A DNA stretch of 64,000 bases from Sandaracinobacteroides sp039808025 (lineage in GTDB: Bacteria; Pseudomonadota; Alphaproteobacteria; Sphingomonadales; Sphingomonadaceae). Where the stretch lies: positions 62,001 through 126,000 of the forward strand of contig JBDHSK010000003.1 of NCBI GenBank assembly GCA_039808025.1, given 5' to 3'. Every line of letters starts with the position of its first letter. Positions within the stretch are counted from its first letter, which is position 1. Positions 32,877-41,258 of the stretch are shown one piece after another. The notes under the pieces were generated by a model that was not told the origin of the DNA, did no database searches, and saw nothing but the letters and a program-made list of their open reading frames with translations. A program made the position numbers and the translations under genes.

Positions 32877-33323
32877 TCAGTGCCGCCCGGTGGAGCCGAA
32901 GCCGCCGTCGCCACGCGCGGTGGAATCGAGGCTGTCGACTTCGGCCCAGCGGGCGCGCACATAGGGGGCCAGCACCAGTTGGGCGATGCGCATGCCCCGG
33001 GTGACAGCAAAGGGTTCAGACCCGAGGTTGGCAATGATGATCTTCACCTCGCCGCGGTAATCGCTGTCGATGGTGCCCGGCGCATTCAGCACGGCGATGC
33101 CATCGCGCAGCGCCAGCCCGGAACGGGCGCGCACCTGCATTTCATGCCCCTCTGGCACCGCCATCTTCAGCCCGGTGGCAATGGCGGCGCGGGCGCCCGG
33201 CGCCAGCGTCAGCGCTTCGGCTGCCAGCACATCCATTCCGGCGGCGCCATCGGTGGCATAGGCCGGCAGTGCCACCGCATGGGGCAGGCACACAACCTCT
33301 ACCGTCAGGCCGGGGCTTTTCAT
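32877..33323 (-). CDS. dut: dUTP diphosphatase
   Basis: A 148-residue trimeric dUTPase with all five motifs: A-A-G-M-D-V-L-A, R-S-G-L-A, G-T-I-D-S-D-Y-R-G-E-V, R-G-M-R-I-A-Q-L-V and the C-terminal arm R-G-D-G-G-F-G-S-T-G. It hydrolyses dUTP to dUMP and prevents uracil in DNA. The start ATG 33323 overlaps the coaBC stop by 4 bases, the usual coaBC-dut coupling of alphaproteobacteria. Confidence 0.97.
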   Translation of the reverse strand: MKSPGLTVEVVCLPHAVALPAYATDGAAGMDVLAAEALTLAPGARAAIATGLKMAVPEGHEMQVRARSGLALRDGIAVLNAPGTIDSDYRGEVKIIIANLGSEPFAVTRGMRIAQLVLAPYVRARWAEVDSLDSTARGDGGFGSTGRH

Positions 33324-34534
33324 GATTGCAGCCCTTTCAACGGCGTCTCCGCCAGCAAGGCGGCGAACCGTTCCGCCAGTTGGCGGGCGACCTGTTCCTT
33401 GGGGCCTTCGGGCAGGGTTTCGACCCCGTTGGCGCTGATCAGGTGCACGCGGTTGTTGGCGCCGCCCATTACATCGCCGGAAACATCGTTGGCGACGATC
33501 AGGTCACAGCCTTTTTTCGCCAGCTTGGCGCGGGCGTGGTCGATCACATGGTCGGTTTCGGCAGCAAACCCCACAACCAGGGGCGGGCGCCTGGCGGCGC
33601 GCGACAGGCTGGCCAGAATGTCGGGGTTTTCCCTGAGGCTGAGGGCCGGCGGGCCGTTTGCGCCTTTCTTGATCTTGGTGGTGGCGGGTTCCACCCCCCA
33701 GTCGGCGACGGCTGCCACCATGACGGCGAGATCGGCCGGAAGCGCCTGTTCAACGGCTGCTGCCATCTGCCGGGCCGTTTCCACGTCGATGCGGCGTACG
33801 CCGGGCGGCGTCGGCAGCGCGACCGGCCCCGCCACCAGAGTCACTTCGGCGCCCAGCGCCTGCAAGGCGGCGGCAATGGCAAAGCCCTGCCTGCCCGACG
33901 AACGATTGGCGATATAGCGCACCGGGTCGATCGGCTCGTGCGTGGGGCCGGCGGTGACGATGGCGCGCCGCCCCTGCAGCAACTGCGGGTGCGTGGTGGC
34001 AGCCGCCAGCGCTGCGGCCAGAATGACGGCAATCTCCGGCAGGCGGCCCGGCCCGTATTCGCCGCAGGCCATCGGCCCGACATCCGGCTCGATCACGGAG
34101 ACTCCACGCCCACGCAGGGTCGCGATATTGGCGCGGGTGGCGGCATGCTCCCACATCCGCACGTTCATGGCCGGTGCCACCATCACCGGCTTGTCGGTTG
34201 CCAGCAGCAAGGTGGTGGCAAGATCGTCAGCGATGCCGGCCGCCATTTTCGCCAGCAGGTCGGCGGTGGCAGGGCACACCAGCAGCAGGTCGGCGGCGCG
34301 CGACAGCTGGATATGGCCCATCTCGGACTCGGCGGTCAGATCGAACAGATCGGTATAGGCGCGGTTTTCGGCCAAGGCGGCGGCCGATAGCGCGGTGATG
34401 AATTGCCGGCCGCCAGCCGTAAGCACCGGGGTGACGGCGGCACCGGCGCGGCGCAGTTCGCGGATCAGTTCCAGCGATTTGTAGGCGGCGATGCCGCCGC
34501 CGATGATGAGCAGGATGCGCGGGCTGTCAGGCAT
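33320..34534 (-). CDS. coaBC: Bifunctional phosphopantothenoylcysteine decarboxylase / phosphopantothenate-cysteine ligase
   Basis: A 404-residue fusion from ATG 34534 (MPDSPRILLIIGGGIAAYKS). The N-terminal flavoprotein decarboxylase has P-A-M-N-V-R-M-W near residue 115 and the active loop M-A-C-G-E-Y-G-P-G-R near 150; the C-terminal ligase has T-A-G-P-T-H-E-P-I-D-P-V-R-Y-I-A-N-R-S-S-G from about residue 190. It performs two steps of coenzyme A synthesis. It is coupled to dut. Confidence 0.97.
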   Translation of the reverse strand: MPDSPRILLIIGGGIAAYKSLELIRELRRAGAAVTPVLTAGGRQFITALSAAALAENRAYTDLFDLTAESEMGHIQLSRAADLLLVCPATADLLAKMAAGIADDLATTLLLATDKPVMVAPAMNVRMWEHAATRANIATLRGRGVSVIEPDVGPMACGEYGPGRLPEIAVILAAALAAATTHPQLLQGRRAIVTAGPTHEPIDPVRYIANRSSGRQGFAIAAALQALGAEVTLVAGPVALPTPPGVRRIDVETARQMAAAVEQALPADLAVMVAAVADWGVEPATTKIKKGANGPPALSLRENPDILASLSRAARRPPLVVGFAAETDHVIDHARAKLAKKGCDLIVANDVSGDVMGGANNRVHLISANGVETLPEGPKEQVARQLAERFAALLAETPLKGLQS

Positions 34535-34663
34535 GATGGCAGGGTTATGGCGCAATGTTACCCGATCCGACAGGAAATTTTCATGGCGCGGCAACTGGTG
34601 ACGCTTCCGCGGCGCGGCTATGAGAGGGCGGAACACCGGATCAACCAGCAGGGGACAAGAGGC

Positions 34664-35842
34664 ATGGCTGGCGCATTTCACTGGGACGACCCGTTTCTTC
34701 TGGAAGATCAGCTCGACGAGAACGAGCGGATGATCCGCGACACCGCTCGCAGCTATGCCCAGGAAAAGCTGCAGCCCAGGGTGACCCGCGCCTTTCTCGA
34801 TGAAACCACCGACCCGGAGGTGATCGCCGAGATGGGAGCCCTTGGTCTGCTGGGAGTAACGGCGCCGGAAGCCTATGGCGGTGCTGCTGCCTCTTATGTG
34901 TCGTACGGGCTGGTGGCCCGCGAGGTCGAGCGCGTCGATTCGGGCTATCGCTCGATGATGAGCGTGCAGTCGTCGCTCGTCATCCACCCGATCCTGGCCT
35001 ATGGTTCGGACGAGCAGAAGCGCCGCTATCTGCCCGACCTGATCGCCGGACGCACCATTGGCTGCTTCGGGCTCACCGAACCCGATGCCGGCTCAGACCC
35101 CGGCGGCATGCGCACCCGTGCGGAAAAGACAGCGGGCGGCTATGTGCTGCGCGGCACCAAGACATGGATTTCCAATGCGCCGATCGCCGATGTGTTCGTG
35201 ATCTGGGCGAAATCGGCCGCCCATGGCGACGCCATTCGCGGGTTCGTGCTCGAAAAGGGCATGAAGGGGCTGTCAGCCCTCAAGATCGAAGGCAAGCTGT
35301 CGCTGCGAACGTCGATTACCGGCATGGTGATGCTTGACGATGTCGAGGTGCCGGAATCTGCACTTCTGCCCGAAGTGCAGGGCCTTAAAGGGCCGTTCGG
35401 CTGCCTGAACCGGGCGCGCTACGGTATCTCCTGGGGATCGATGGGGGCGGCGGAATGCTGCTTTGCCGCTGCCCGCAGCTATGGCCTTGACCGCCATCAG
35501 TTCGGCCGTCCGCTGGCCGCCACCCAGCTTTACCAGAAAAAACTGGCCGATATGATGACGGAGATTTCCCTGGGCCTGCAGGCGAGCCTCAGGGTTGGCC
35601 GCCTGATGGACTCCGGCCGGTTCGCGCCCGAGATGATCTCGATCGTCAAGCGCAACAATGTTGGCAAGGCGCTGGAAATCGCCCGCATGGCCCGCGACAT
35701 GCACGGCGGCAATGGCATTTCGGCCGATTATCAGGTGATGCGCCACCTGATGAACCTGGAAACCGTGAATACCTATGAAGGGGCACATGATGTTCATGCC
35801 CTGATTCTGGGCCGCGCCATCACCGGGATTGCCGCCTTCTGA
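34664..35842 (+). CDS. gcdH: Glutaryl-CoA dehydrogenase
   Basis: A 392-residue acyl-CoA dehydrogenase from ATG 34664, behind GGGGACAAGAGG. The N-terminus F-H-W-D-D-P-F-L-L-E-D-Q-L, G-F-V-L-E-K-G-M-K-G-L-S, and the C-terminal N-T-Y-E-G-A-H-D-V-H-A-L-I-L-G-R with Glu372 as the presumed base mark the glutaryl-CoA branch, which dehydrogenates and decarboxylates glutaryl-CoA to crotonyl-CoA (lysine and tryptophan breakdown). The human enzyme has E-G-T-H; here it is E-G-A-H. It is divergent from coaBC. Confidence 0.92.
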   Translation: MAGAFHWDDPFLLEDQLDENERMIRDTARSYAQEKLQPRVTRAFLDETTDPEVIAEMGALGLLGVTAPEAYGGAAASYVSYGLVAREVERVDSGYRSMMSVQSSLVIHPILAYGSDEQKRRYLPDLIAGRTIGCFGLTEPDAGSDPGGMRTRAEKTAGGYVLRGTKTWISNAPIADVFVIWAKSAAHGDAIRGFVLEKGMKGLSALKIEGKLSLRTSITGMVMLDDVEVPESALLPEVQGLKGPFGCLNRARYGISWGSMGAAECCFAAARSYGLDRHQFGRPLAATQLYQKKLADMMTEISLGLQASLRVGRLMDSGRFAPEMISIVKRNNVGKALEIARMARDMHGGNGISADYQVMRHLMNLETVNTYEGAHDVHALILGRAITGIAAF

Positions 35843-35951
35843 GCGGTTGCCGCCACCTTCGGAGTAATCTTTGCCAAGGATTGCCGGATTGCCGGATTGC
35901 CGATAGCCGGTTACGTTCCCCGCCCATTGTTCAACAACGGGAGGGGCAGAT

Positions 35952-36632
35952 ATGGCAGGCAGGTTCATGATGGCAGGGCCGATGGTGGTTCTGGCCGGGC
36001 TGGCGGCGCTTGGGGCGTGCAATCCAGCCGGTAATCCAGCCGGTAATCCAGCCGATAAGCCAGCCGAGAACGCGACGCCGACGACACCAGATGCGGAGGC
36101 TGCAGAAACGCCACCCGCTGATGCCGGGCCGGCCGAAACAGCACCCGCTAACGCAGCCTCTGCCGACGCTTCCGCCGGAACGGCAGACGCCTTGCCAGCC
36201 GATGCTGCCACAGCGGCCATGGCGCCAGCGGCCAAGGCCGCCCCGGTTCCGGTTGCAGCGAAATCAGGCGCCGGGGTGATGGCACTGCCGCTGAAGCGCG
36301 GCTATTACGTGGCCAGCGATACCCCGTGCGGCAAGGCATCGAACGCCACCACCATGCTGCTGCGCCGTGATGGCATTGGCGGATCGCGCGATTTCTGCGC
36401 ATTCCGCAAGATCGAACAGACAGGGCCGGCCACCTATCAGGTGACCGAGGCGTGCGGCGATCTGCAGGACAGCGGCCCGCCTGACATCCAGAGCGTTACC
36501 TACACCATTGGCGCTGACGACCGGTTTACGTCGGAATCAGCCAGTGGCTGGAAGCGCGATGCCCGCTATTGCGCGCAATCGGCAATGCCTGAAGACTGGC
36601 GCGCAAACGACATCAGCGACATCATCGGTTGA
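35952..36632 (+). CDS. Putative lipoprotein with repetitive Ala/Pro-rich tether
   Basis: A 226-residue protein with lipobox L-G-A-C (Cys23). Directly after the Cys codon come four 12-bp units (36021-36068) encoding N-P-A-G, N-P-A-G, N-P-A-D and K-P-A-E, then an Ala/Pro/Asp-rich linker to about residue 105. The C-terminal 115 residues look like a small globular domain (L-K-R-G-Y-Y-V-A-S-D-T-P-C-G) with four or five Cys. I do not recognise a named family. It is predicted to be anchored in the outer membrane. Confidence 0.78.
   Translation: MAGRFMMAGPMVVLAGLAALGACNPAGNPAGNPADKPAENATPTTPDAEAAETPPADAGPAETAPANAASADASAGTADALPADAATAAMAPAAKAAPVPVAAKSGAGVMALPLKRGYYVASDTPCGKASNATTMLLRRDGIGGSRDFCAFRKIEQTGPATYQVTEACGDLQDSGPPDIQSVTYTIGADDRFTSESASGWKRDARYCAQSAMPEDWRANDISDIIG
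36021..36068 (+). repeat. Four 12-bp direct repeats inside the lipoprotein gene
   Basis: AATCCAGCCGGT occurs at 36021 and 36033, with variants AATCCAGCCGAT at 36045 and AAGCCAGCCGAG at 36057. The unit is a multiple of three, so gain or loss keeps the frame and changes the length of the tether after the lipidated Cys. Confidence 0.85.
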
Positions 36633-36660
36633 GCGTGTGCGCCAGCTTTGCCGCTGCAGA

Positions 36661-36792
36661 TCAGCTGGAAGGCCGGTCAGGATTATCGACCTGACAGCCG
36701 ATGCCATGGCAGCCGTCATAACCATTGGTGGCGCAGGCTGACAGAACCAGCAGCAGGGCGACCACGGGTGCTTTGCGAAGAAGGGTTCGCAT
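36661..36792 (-). CDS. Small lipoprotein (entericidin-like size)
   Basis: A 43-residue frame from ATG 36792, preceded by GGAAGG at good spacing. The product starts MRTLLRKAPVVALLLVLSAC, a complete lipoprotein signal with lipobox L-S-A-C (Cys20), and the mature part is only about 24 residues with two more Cys (D-G-C-H-G-I-G-C). The size and layout resemble small bacterial lipoproteins such as entericidins, without clear sequence identity. It is convergent with the larger lipoprotein gene. Confidence 0.65.
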   Translation of the reverse strand: MRTLLRKAPVVALLLVLSACATNGYDGCHGIGCQVDNPDRPSS

Positions 36793-37201
36793 GATCAGGT
36801 CCTTCCGGTGCAATCGCGTTACTGACCCGCTGATCCAGGTATTGGCGGGTGAGGGCACTATTCGTATGTGACCCAAGATCAAACCACAATAGAGCGATCG
36901 GCAGAAGGGATGCTATTGGGCCGAATTCTGAAATCGGCAATCATTTCTGAAAAGCGGGTAACGACGTCGATGGCCGATGATCGGGCAGAGGCCGGTTTGC
37001 TTCCCGGGATGCCGGGGATGGTTGCGCCGGGGATGTTTGCGCCGGGGATGGTTGCGCCGGGGATGTTTGCGCCGGGGATGTTTGCGCCGGGGATGTTTGC
37101 GCCGGGGATGGTTGCGCCGGGGATGGTTGCCTTGCCAGATTCACTGGCCGGCCATGCGACGCGCCGGTTCTGCTGTTCGGGCTGAACCGTGGCGCGTCTG
37201 A
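36793..37201. other. 409-bp stretch without a supported gene
   Basis: The stretch between the small lipoprotein and tRNA-Pro holds the upstream region of the lipoprotein and the 15-bp minisatellite at 37011-37130. Frames open on both strands here exist because the array has no stops; none has a ribosome site plus family sequence. Confidence 0.6.
37011..37130 (+). repeat. Minisatellite of eight 15-bp units
   Basis: Eight consecutive copies of GCCGGGGATGKTTGC, where the variable base runs G, T, G, T, T, T, G, G. The array is otherwise perfect. It would encode P-G-M-(V/F)-A repeats on the + strand or P-A-Q-(P/T)-S repeats on the - strand, if translated. Confidence 0.95.
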
Positions 37202-37278
37202 TGGTCGGGGAAAGAGGATTCGAACCTCCGGCCCCTGCCTCCCGAAGACAGTGCTCTACCAGGCTGAGCTATTCCCCG
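37202..37278 (-). tRNA. tRNA-Pro (anticodon CGG)
   Basis: On the minus strand the acceptor CGGGGAA pairs perfectly with TTCCCCG, the anticodon loop TTCGGGA gives CGG, the T loop is GTTCGAATC, and CCA is encoded at 37204-37202. Confidence 0.97.
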
Positions 37279-37327
37279 GACCGAGGCGGTCGCATAGGCG
37301 GGGGGCGGCCAGCCGTCAAGCGGCAAT

Positions 37328-38626
37328 TCACTCGATCAGCGACCGCATTTCATTCATCGACACGATCTTTTCCCGCGGGGCGCCAGCACGCGCGCGCGCC
37401 ATCTCGACGGCGTCGATCCGCTGCCAGTCGCTGAAGTGGGCTGGTGAGATGCCACGGGCCGCAAGCACGGCGTCAAGCCCGGCGCGCCCTGCTTTGCCGG
37501 GGTCGGGCTGCCTTTCGCGCAGCTGGTCCATCAGCACGAAGCCGTCGGCGCGGTTCATGCCGATGGTGCCAGTGGGGCCGCGTCGCGCCCATCCCACCGC
37601 CCATAACCCTTCCGAAATGCGGAAATTGTCGTTGACGAAACGGCCTGTCACTTCATCGAACGGCACGCCGGGAATGGGTGAGCTGCGATAGCCGATGGCG
37701 GCCACCACCAGGCCGCAGGCGATTCGCTCGATAACGCCGGTATCGACAACCCGGCCATCGGGTTCCACCCGCGTCTGCATCAGTTCGATGCCCTCGACAT
37801 GGTCGGTGCCGAGCAGGCGCAGCGGCCGGCGGAAGAAATCGAACGACAGCAGCACCGGCTTGCTGGCGTCGGGGCCGGTTTCGGCAAACCGCCGCAACAC
37901 CTCGACCATCCGCCGCTGCCCGACCTCCAGCCCGGCATCCAGTTCAGCTGGGGGGAAATCGCGGGCGCGCACCAGCGGCGAGGCCCGGTCGAGCTTGCCC
38001 AGTTCCTGCACTTCCTTGAGCGTGAAGCTGGCCTGATGCGGCCCGCGGCGGCCAACGATATGGATGGCGGCGATGCGCGATTGCGACAGCGGATCAAGCG
38101 CGTGGTTGACGATGTCGCTGTCCTGCAGCTCCTGCACCGTCTTGGCAAGGATGCGTGCGCAGTCGACGGCGACATTGCCGTTGCCGACGATCACCGCCGA
38201 CCTTGCCATCAGCGGCGGTTCGACGTTCACGAAATCGGGGTGGCCATTGTACCAGCCGACGAACGCGCCCGAGCCCAGCACCCCGGGCAGATCGTCTCCG
38301 GGAATGTCGAGCCGGCGGTCACCCGGGGCGCCAACCGCCAGCACCACATCATCATAGAATTGCACCAGTTCGGCGATGTCCACATCCTGCCCGACCATGA
38401 TATTGCCCAGAAAGCGCACCCGTTTATCGGTGGCGACATCGTCGTAGCGGCGGGACACTGCCTTGATCGACTGATGGTCGGGGGCGACTCCGGCGCGAAT
38501 CAGCCCGTAGGGGGTGGGCAGGCGGTCGAGGATATCAATGCGGATATCCTCTCCGAACGCCTTCAAGGCAGCTTCGGCAGTGTAAAAGCCGGCCGGACCC
38601 GACCCGATGATCGCAAGTGTGCGCAT
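37328..38626 (-). CDS. Ferredoxin-NADP+ reductase of the adrenodoxin reductase (FprA) type
   Basis: A 432-residue flavoprotein from ATG 38626 (MRTLAIIGSGPAGFYTAEA). It has the FAD site G-S-G-P-A-G, then D-R-L-P-T-P-Y-G-L-I-R-A-G-V-A-P-D-H, the NADP site V-G-N-G-N-V-A-V-D near residue 155, and the C-terminal W-A-R-R-G-P-T-G-T-I-G block. It passes electrons between NADPH and a ferredoxin, often for P450s or Rieske oxygenases. No ferredoxin gene is adjacent. It is 53 bases from the winged-helix regulator. Confidence 0.92.
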   Translation of the reverse strand: MRTLAIIGSGPAGFYTAEAALKAFGEDIRIDILDRLPTPYGLIRAGVAPDHQSIKAVSRRYDDVATDKRVRFLGNIMVGQDVDIAELVQFYDDVVLAVGAPGDRRLDIPGDDLPGVLGSGAFVGWYNGHPDFVNVEPPLMARSAVIVGNGNVAVDCARILAKTVQELQDSDIVNHALDPLSQSRIAAIHIVGRRGPHQASFTLKEVQELGKLDRASPLVRARDFPPAELDAGLEVGQRRMVEVLRRFAETGPDASKPVLLSFDFFRRPLRLLGTDHVEGIELMQTRVEPDGRVVDTGVIERIACGLVVAAIGYRSSPIPGVPFDEVTGRFVNDNFRISEGLWAVGWARRGPTGTIGMNRADGFVLMDQLRERQPDPGKAGRAGLDAVLAARGISPAHFSDWQRIDAVEMARARAGAPREKIVSMNEMRSLIE

Positions 38627-38679
38627 GGTGCTCCTCTCTCCGCGTTGGAGATTGGCGGACACCGGACAGGCTGGCAAGC

Positions 38680-39525
38680 CTATTGGCCGGGCTGGTTCAG
38701 CACCAGATCGAGACAGCTATCGAGCGCCTGCGACGCAGTGGGCGACAGGTGGATGAAGGCGCGCCTGGCATCGTCGGGGTCGCTCTCGCGCTCGAAGATC
38801 CCACGGTCGACAAGCGCTTTCACCCAGCGCAACGCGGTGGTGGTGGGAACGGCCGCCGCGATGCACAGGCTGGAGACGCTCACCTTGCGGCCTTCCAGAC
38901 GTGAGGCCCCGAGATCGAGAAGCATGTCCCACGCGGGGTCGGCGAACAGTTCAGGGTTGAAGAAACGCTCGCGCAGGCGGCGGGCGCGCAGGTGCGCGCG
39001 GATGCGGGCTGCGGTCACCGGGCGGTTCTCGATGGTCGGGTGCTGCCTTGCAAGCTCGCTGATGGCCGCGGTCATGCGCTCGGCATCGCGTTGCAGGGCC
39101 ATGATGCGCTCGTCGGCGGCAAAGCTTCCGCCATCGGCAACCCCGCTGCTGAGCGCGACTTCGGCCAGCAGGTTTTCCAGCCGCGCCGGGTTGACTGGCC
39201 GTTCGGTCACGGTGACCGGAAGATCGAGCACCAGCCCCACCTGGTCGGCGTCATGATCGCCGGCCGCGATGATCAACGGTGTCGTTGGTGCGGCAGCGCG
39301 CAAGGCGCTGGCGATGGCAGGCGTGATGGCGGCGCCGTCAATGAGGATGGCGTCCCAGCGATGGGGCCCGGCGGCCGCCAGGGCCGCCAGCGCATCTGCC
39401 GGCTGTTCAACCTGATACTTCCGCCCCGGATGGATAAATCCGGTGCCGATCATCAGCAGACGCACAGGGATGGCAGTGATCGTGTCAGGGTCGGGAAGCG
39501 CATAGTCATGCATCAGAGTGTTCAC
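38680..39525 (-). CDS. Winged-helix (MarR-like) regulator with an N-terminal REC-like region
   Basis: A 281-residue protein. Residues 20-125 alternate strands and helices (A-I-L-I-D-G-A-A-I-T, then T-P-L-I-I-A-A-G-D), like a degenerate receiver domain. Residues 190-275 form a winged helix: D-L-G-A-S-R-L-E-G, S-L-C-I-A-A-A-V-P-T-T-T-A-L-R-W and R-E-S-D-P-D-D-A-R-R-A-F-I-H-L-S-P. This two-part type recurs in sphingomonads. The target is unknown; it lies upstream of the ferredoxin reductase on the same strand and divergent from the sigma-54 activator. Confidence 0.75.
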   Translation of the reverse strand: MNTLMHDYALPDPDTITAIPVRLLMIGTGFIHPGRKYQVEQPADALAALAAAGPHRWDAILIDGAAITPAIASALRAAAPTTPLIIAAGDHDADQVGLVLDLPVTVTERPVNPARLENLLAEVALSSGVADGGSFAADERIMALQRDAERMTAAISELARQHPTIENRPVTAARIRAHLRARRLRERFFNPELFADPAWDMLLDLGASRLEGRKVSVSSLCIAAAVPTTTALRWVKALVDRGIFERESDPDDARRAFIHLSPTASQALDSCLDLVLNQPGQ

Positions 39526-39711
39526 CCCTTTGTACTGGCACTGTTTCCCGCGAAGCAGGCCGTCACTATCCTTCCGGAGGAAGCGTTCCCTCCGGTTTGG
39601 ACCTGATTGCGCTGTGCAGCGCCGAGCGCCTCAGCCTACAGTTCCACCGACCCTGGGCGGAAACCTAGGGTGTTCCTGGAGGAAAGGTCAACATGGCGAT
39701 TGGCGGGAAGC

Positions 39712-40860
39712 ATGCAGGGTCGGATCTGTCATGCGATCGCCACGTCTCCGAACAAGAGGGCTGAAGGGGTGGGAGAGCCAACCGTTGCAAATGGTCTCAG
39801 GGTCGCCGGTGCCCGGGTATCGGCGGAACTGGTCGGCAGTTCAGCATCCATGCGTGACCTGCGGGCGGCGATCGCCCGGCTGGCGCCAACCGATGCCACT
39901 GTCCTCATCCAGGGTCCGTCGGGAAGCGGCAAGGAAAATGCCGCTCGCGCCATCCATGCCCGCTCCGGCCGTGCCTCGGGCTGTTTCGAGGCGGTGAACT
40001 GCGGCGCCATTCCCGCCGAGCTTGCCGAAGCCGAACTGTTTGGCGTGGAAAGCGGCGCCTTTACCGGTGCCACCCGCAGCCGCCCCGGACGGCTAGAAGC
40101 GGCCCACGGCGGCACCCTGTTTCTCGACGAAATTGGCGATCTGCCGCCCGCCCTGCAGGTAAAGCTGCTGCGGGTGCTGGAGACCCGACAGGTGGAACGG
40201 CTGGGGGGCGGGCGGCCGCTTCCCGTCGATTTCCGGCTGGTGGCCGCCACCAATGTCGATCTCGAGTCGGCCGTTGCCGCCGGGCGCTTTCGCGCCGATC
40301 TCTACTGGCGGCTGGCCGTCGTCTGGCTCGATATTCCGCCGCTGCGGGAACGCACAGCCGATATTCCCGGGCTGATTGCGCATTTTGCCGCCCTGCACCG
40401 TCAGACTCTGTCGCTTTCCGACGACGGGGTCGCGCGGCTGGCCGCCCATGACTGGCCGGGAAACCTGCGCGAGTTGCGCAATCTGGTCGACCGCGCCCTG
40501 GCCTGGGGAGAGCGTCACCTCGATGTCGCCGTGATCGAGCGCCTGCTGGGCCGGCGGCGACGACCGGTGGACGACTGGTTGCAGTCAAGCGGCATTGCCG
40601 ACCAGCACTACTTGACCCACCACCAGGCCCACCAGCAGTCCCACCAGCAGTCCCAGCCCGCCCTGAACGCCGAGCCTATGGAGCCGGTCGCTTTGAAGGC
40701 CCTGTTGCAGGAGGCCGAGATGGCCTTCATCCAGCAGGCGCTTGCGGTATCGGGGGGTGCTGTGGCTCCGTCGGCCCGCCTGCTGGGACTGAAACGCACC
40801 ACTCTGATCGAGAAGATGCGGCGCATGGGGCTGCGCCCACCGGCCAACGAGGCTGCCTGA
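39712..40860 (+). CDS. Sigma-54-dependent transcriptional activator (AAA+ / Fis), no receiver domain
   Basis: About 382 residues if ATG 39712 is used; GTG 39769 and the upstream TTG 39607 are alternatives. The AAA+ domain has Walker A G-P-S-G-S-G-K-E-N, the sigma-54 contact loop G-A-F-T-G-A, Walker B T-L-F-L-D-E-I-G-D and the R-finger region. A His/Gln-rich linker (H-Q-A-H-Q-Q-S-H-Q-Q-S-Q) made by short DNA repeats precedes the C-terminal Fis-type HTH. It resembles FlbD/FleQ-type activators without a sensor, but no flagellar genes are nearby. A strong GGAGGAAAGG site serves a different, 23-codon frame at 39693-39764 (see findings). rpoN lies in the same window. Confidence 0.85.
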   Translation: MQGRICHAIATSPNKRAEGVGEPTVANGLRVAGARVSAELVGSSASMRDLRAAIARLAPTDATVLIQGPSGSGKENAARAIHARSGRASGCFEAVNCGAIPAELAEAELFGVESGAFTGATRSRPGRLEAAHGGTLFLDEIGDLPPALQVKLLRVLETRQVERLGGGRPLPVDFRLVAATNVDLESAVAAGRFRADLYWRLAVVWLDIPPLRERTADIPGLIAHFAALHRQTLSLSDDGVARLAAHDWPGNLRELRNLVDRALAWGERHLDVAVIERLLGRRRRPVDDWLQSSGIADQHYLTHHQAHQQSHQQSQPALNAEPMEPVALKALLQEAEMAFIQQALAVSGGAVAPSARLLGLKRTTLIEKMRRMGLRPPANEAA

Positions 40861-40950
40861 AGGTTGCCTTACGCTGGTCTGACGGTCGCCTGAGGCTGGC
40901 CTGAGGTCTGCCGGCGTGCTCCCGGGGAAGGGCAGCGGCCGGTCCTGCGT

Positions 40951-40990
40951 ATTGGCTGCGGCCAGTGGATATTGGCTGCGTCCAGTGGAT
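40951..40990 (+). repeat. 20-bp tandem direct repeat
   Basis: ATTGGCTGCGGCCAGTGGAT at 40951-40970 is followed directly by the same sequence with one change (G to T) at 40971-40990. Confidence 0.9.
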
Positions 40991-41075
40991 TCTCCACTCT
41001 GATCCGGGTCACCGAATTCAGGGGCCTTGATGCGAGCGCAGCCTGGCAGAGATGCTGTGAGTGATGAACCGACAT

Positions 41076-41258
41076 AGTGGCCCGACACAGGGGCGCCAAG
41101 ACAGTGGCCCGACACAGGGGCGCCAAGACAGGGGCCGACACACCGGCGCTAACACAGGGGGCGACACAGAGGCCGACACAGAGGCCGACACAGAGGCCGA
41201 CACAGAGGCCGACACAGGGGCCGACACAGGGGCCGACACGGGGGCCGACACCGGGGCA
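41076..41258 (+). repeat. Tandem array built on a GACACAGRGGCC unit
   Basis: Two identical 27-bp units (41076-41102 and 41103-41129, each containing CCCGACACAGGGG) are followed by degenerate copies and then eight 12-bp units from 41163: four GACACAGAGGCC, two GACACAGGGGCC, GACACGGGGGCC and GACACCGGGGCA. The order of the variants suggests stepwise amplification. Confidence 0.92.

Noticed and set aside
36868..37185. A 105-codon + strand frame through the 15-bp minisatellite (and a mirror frame on the - strand)
   Set aside because: The frame is open because of the array itself; there is no ribosome site, signal peptide or family sequence. Kept only as a repeat and a finding.
39693..39764. Listing the 23-codon frame ahead of the sigma-54 activator as a gene
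   Set aside because: It has a strong ribosome site but no supporting conservation; it is reported as a finding only.
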